From assembly GCA_015231885.1 (NCBI GenBank), contig JADGAT010000030.1, forward strand, positions 1 through 52,970: a stretch of 52,970 nt of DNA, read 5' to 3'. The translations under genes and the position numbers were made by a program. Below the pieces are notes generated by a model. That model did no database searches, was not told the DNA's origin, and saw only the letters and a list, made by a program, of their open reading frames with translations. Source of the DNA: SAR324 cluster bacterium. GTDB lineage: Bacteria > SAR324 > NAC60-12. Of this stretch, positions 51,831 to 52,970 are shown one piece after another; the stretch's first letter is position 1, and the number at the start of each line of letters is the position of its first letter.

Positions 51831-52616
51831 TCAGATTGACAGGTCCTGGAGTGCCCTCCGTTTGATCAAAATGGAAAGCCCTAAGGTAAAAAACACTGCC
51901 AGAAGAACATAAAATCCGATGGTTGGGTAGGAATGTGTAGAAAATTGTGCCACTTTCCCATCCCCCAGGACTGTGGGCATGAAGGGTTTGATCTTGAATG
52001 CGCCGTAATCATGCAGATTGTGTCCAAACCAATAGAGCCAGTAACTGTAGAATCCCAAATAATACCATGGTATCAGCGCAGGGATCAGCCCCAGTACCCA
52101 CCAAAACGGCCCGCTGTAAAAAAGAAAGCATATGATCATCAAAACAAACAAAAGATAGACAAAGGGAACAAGTTTTCTGACAGTGAATGCACCAATATCC
52201 ATCGGATCCATGCCGATATAATGATTGATCACGTTCATCTCCACCGTTTTGCCTCTGAAGTCCGTCAGAGTAAAAAATACAGGGATGCCTTCGGGGTAAG
52301 TGTCTTTAGGGTATTGAGGGGCTTCCAGAGAAACTCTCCAAACCGGCATAGTCCGGTAACCGATCCAGTATCCCCAGGAACCCTCTGGAAAATATTCATA
52401 AATCACGTCTCCCATATACTCTACGAGCTCTGGCGCAACATCACGCTCTTCTACATCTTCCTCGTGAATTAAAAATTTGAAAGGCTGGAAAGACAAATTG
52501 TCTTCATCAAACTCAATTTCTCCAGTAACCGGATCGCGAAACTCCCAAAAAGTTCCACCAAAATACGTCAGCATCAACAATAGCAAAGCTACTACTGCTA
52601 ACACTCTGCTGAGCAT
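51831..52616 (-). CDS. Uncharacterised nos-cluster membrane protein
   Basis: A protein of 261 residues (278 from GTG 52667). It has an N-terminal membrane helix (LAVVALLLLMLTYFGGTFW), a periplasmic soluble part of about 110 residues with EFRDPVTGEIEFD and a GSWGYWIGY region, then about three helices rich in Trp and Tyr (PFVYLLFVLMIICFLFY, WWVLGLIPALIPWYYLGF, and one near the end). I choose ATG 52616 because GGGAG lies 5 bases before it; GTG 52667 starts 2 bases after the cytochrome stop and is possible. It lies between the cytochrome c and nosD genes, where clade II clusters can have nosB or unnamed membrane genes. I do not assign a family. Confidence 0.7.
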   Translation of the reverse strand: MLSRVLAVVALLLLMLTYFGGTFWEFRDPVTGEIEFDEDNLSFQPFKFLIHEEDVEERDVAPELVEYMGDVIYEYFPEGSWGYWIGYRTMPVWRVSLEAPQYPKDTYPEGIPVFFTLTDFRGKTVEMNVINHYIGMDPMDIGAFTVRKLVPFVYLLFVLMIICFLFYSGPFWWVLGLIPALIPWYYLGFYSYWLYWFGHNLHDYGAFKIKPFMPTVLGDGKVAQFSTHSYPTIGFYVLLAVFFTLGLSILIKRRALQDLSI

Positions 52617-52668
52617 CAATCTCCCTTGAGATTCTTTGACTTGCACAACATCCCTTTCTATTTCCACA

Positions 52669-52970
52669 TTATTTATTTGGATCCCAATCTCCCTGCTTCA
52701 TGGTTTGTCGGGAAGCAAAATCCATGACGGCCTTGATGTCACGATTCGTAAAATTTTTGATTTGCTTCACCATTTCAGGATTAGCATTGCGTCTTTTCCC
52801 TGATTTTATCCAACGAAACTGTCGCATCAAATAATGATAATTTTGTCCTGCAATGACAGGATAGTAATTTTTAAAACTGCCTTCTCCATGAGTCCCATGG
52901 CAGCGCACACAGTTATCAGTATATATTTTTGCTCCATGCTCGACATCCGTTCCCTCTCCTTTGACATTAT
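52669..52970 (-). CDS. c-type cytochrome, C-terminal part (5' end outside window)
   Basis: The frame is open to the right edge, so the gene is cut. About 100 residues are visible, with one haem-binding motif CVRCH preceded by GAKIYTDN, followed by GTHGEG, which is typical of class I cytochrome c. The distal part includes IAGQNYHYLMRQFRWI and a possible Met ligand in RQTMKQGD. In clade II nos clusters such cytochromes pass electrons to NosZ. It starts the visible minus-strand cluster, with nosZ expected beyond the edge. Confidence 0.88.
   Translation of the reverse strand, partial: NVKGEGTDVEHGAKIYTDNCVRCHGTHGEGSFKNYYPVIAGQNYHYLMRQFRWIKSGKRRNANPEMVKQIKNFTNRDIKAVMDFASRQTMKQGDWDPNK

Noticed and set aside
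1..52970. CRISPR array, tRNA, rRNA, prophage or insertion sequence with transposase.
   Set aside because: No regularly spaced repeats, no clover-leaf candidates noticed by eye, no transposase, integrase or phage structural gene among the coding regions.

Overview
The window looks like a chromosomal segment of a free-living, flagellated Gram-negative bacterium with moderate-to-low GC (low-to-mid 40s % by eye). Evidence includes a FliG flagellar switch protein, an outer-membrane beta-barrel protein, many periplasmic binding proteins, Tat and Sec exported proteins, and a nitrous oxide reductase (nos) accessory cluster of the cytochrome c / NosG / NosH type usually seen with clade II nosZ. The long S41 protease, the style of the hybrid kinases and the mix of genes suggest a deltaproteobacterium-like or SAR324-like lineage. 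This is inference; no rRNA or ribosomal protein gene is present to fix it.

Layout. 1-4.5 kb: 3' end of fliG, a BMP-family binding protein and a hybrid histidine kinase. 4.5-8 kb: Ppx/GppA phosphatase, an R3H protein overlapping Mini-RNase III, and an orphan DppF-like ATPase. 8-16 kb: glyoxylate/glycine metabolism (an alanine/serine-glyoxylate aminotransferase, gcvT, gcvP, but no gcvH), a serine hydrolase and rsmI. 16-20.6 kb: two STAS proteins, an unknown membrane protein, a HAD hydrolase, and a divergent porin / cupredoxin pair. 20.7-27 kb (minus strand): PPK2, a long C-terminal processing protease, a REC-GGDEF cyclase and a degenerate GAF kinase-like protein. 27-29.7 kb: ThrH, bactofilin and MurF. 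29.7-36.4 kb: a signalling block with a symporter-domain histidine kinase and its small membrane partner, a single-domain response regulator, a REC-PAS-PAS kinase and a cyclic-nucleotide-binding-fold protein. 36.7-40.6 kb: a polar amino acid ABC transporter and an EamA exporter. 40.7-46.3 kb: an adenylate cyclase beside an orphan binding protein, a universal stress protein, a PAS hybrid kinase and bacteriohemerythrin. 46.7 kb to the end (minus strand): nosH, nosG, nosY, nosF, nosD, an uncharacterised membrane protein and a truncated cytochrome c. nosZ is expected just beyond the right edge.

How the genes work together. The region is rich in signal transduction (five kinase-like proteins, a diguanylate cyclase, an adenylate cyclase, a CNB-fold protein and STAS proteins), yet no DNA-binding response regulator is seen. 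Two periplasmic binding proteins sit next to membrane sensors instead of transporters, which suggests ligand sensing. The right end handles electron delivery and copper-site assembly for N2O respiration.

Repeats. Two families of about 160-bp non-coding palindromic elements are scattered between genes. Family 1 (about 158 bp, imperfect inverted ends, open for a 45-codon frame) has three full copies, one left-end fragment and one internally deleted copy. Four of the five start directly at the 3' end of a gene. Family 2 (about 160 bp, perfect 18-bp inverted ends in one copy) has two copies, one flanked by a 5-bp direct repeat. These elements are the most unusual structure in the window.
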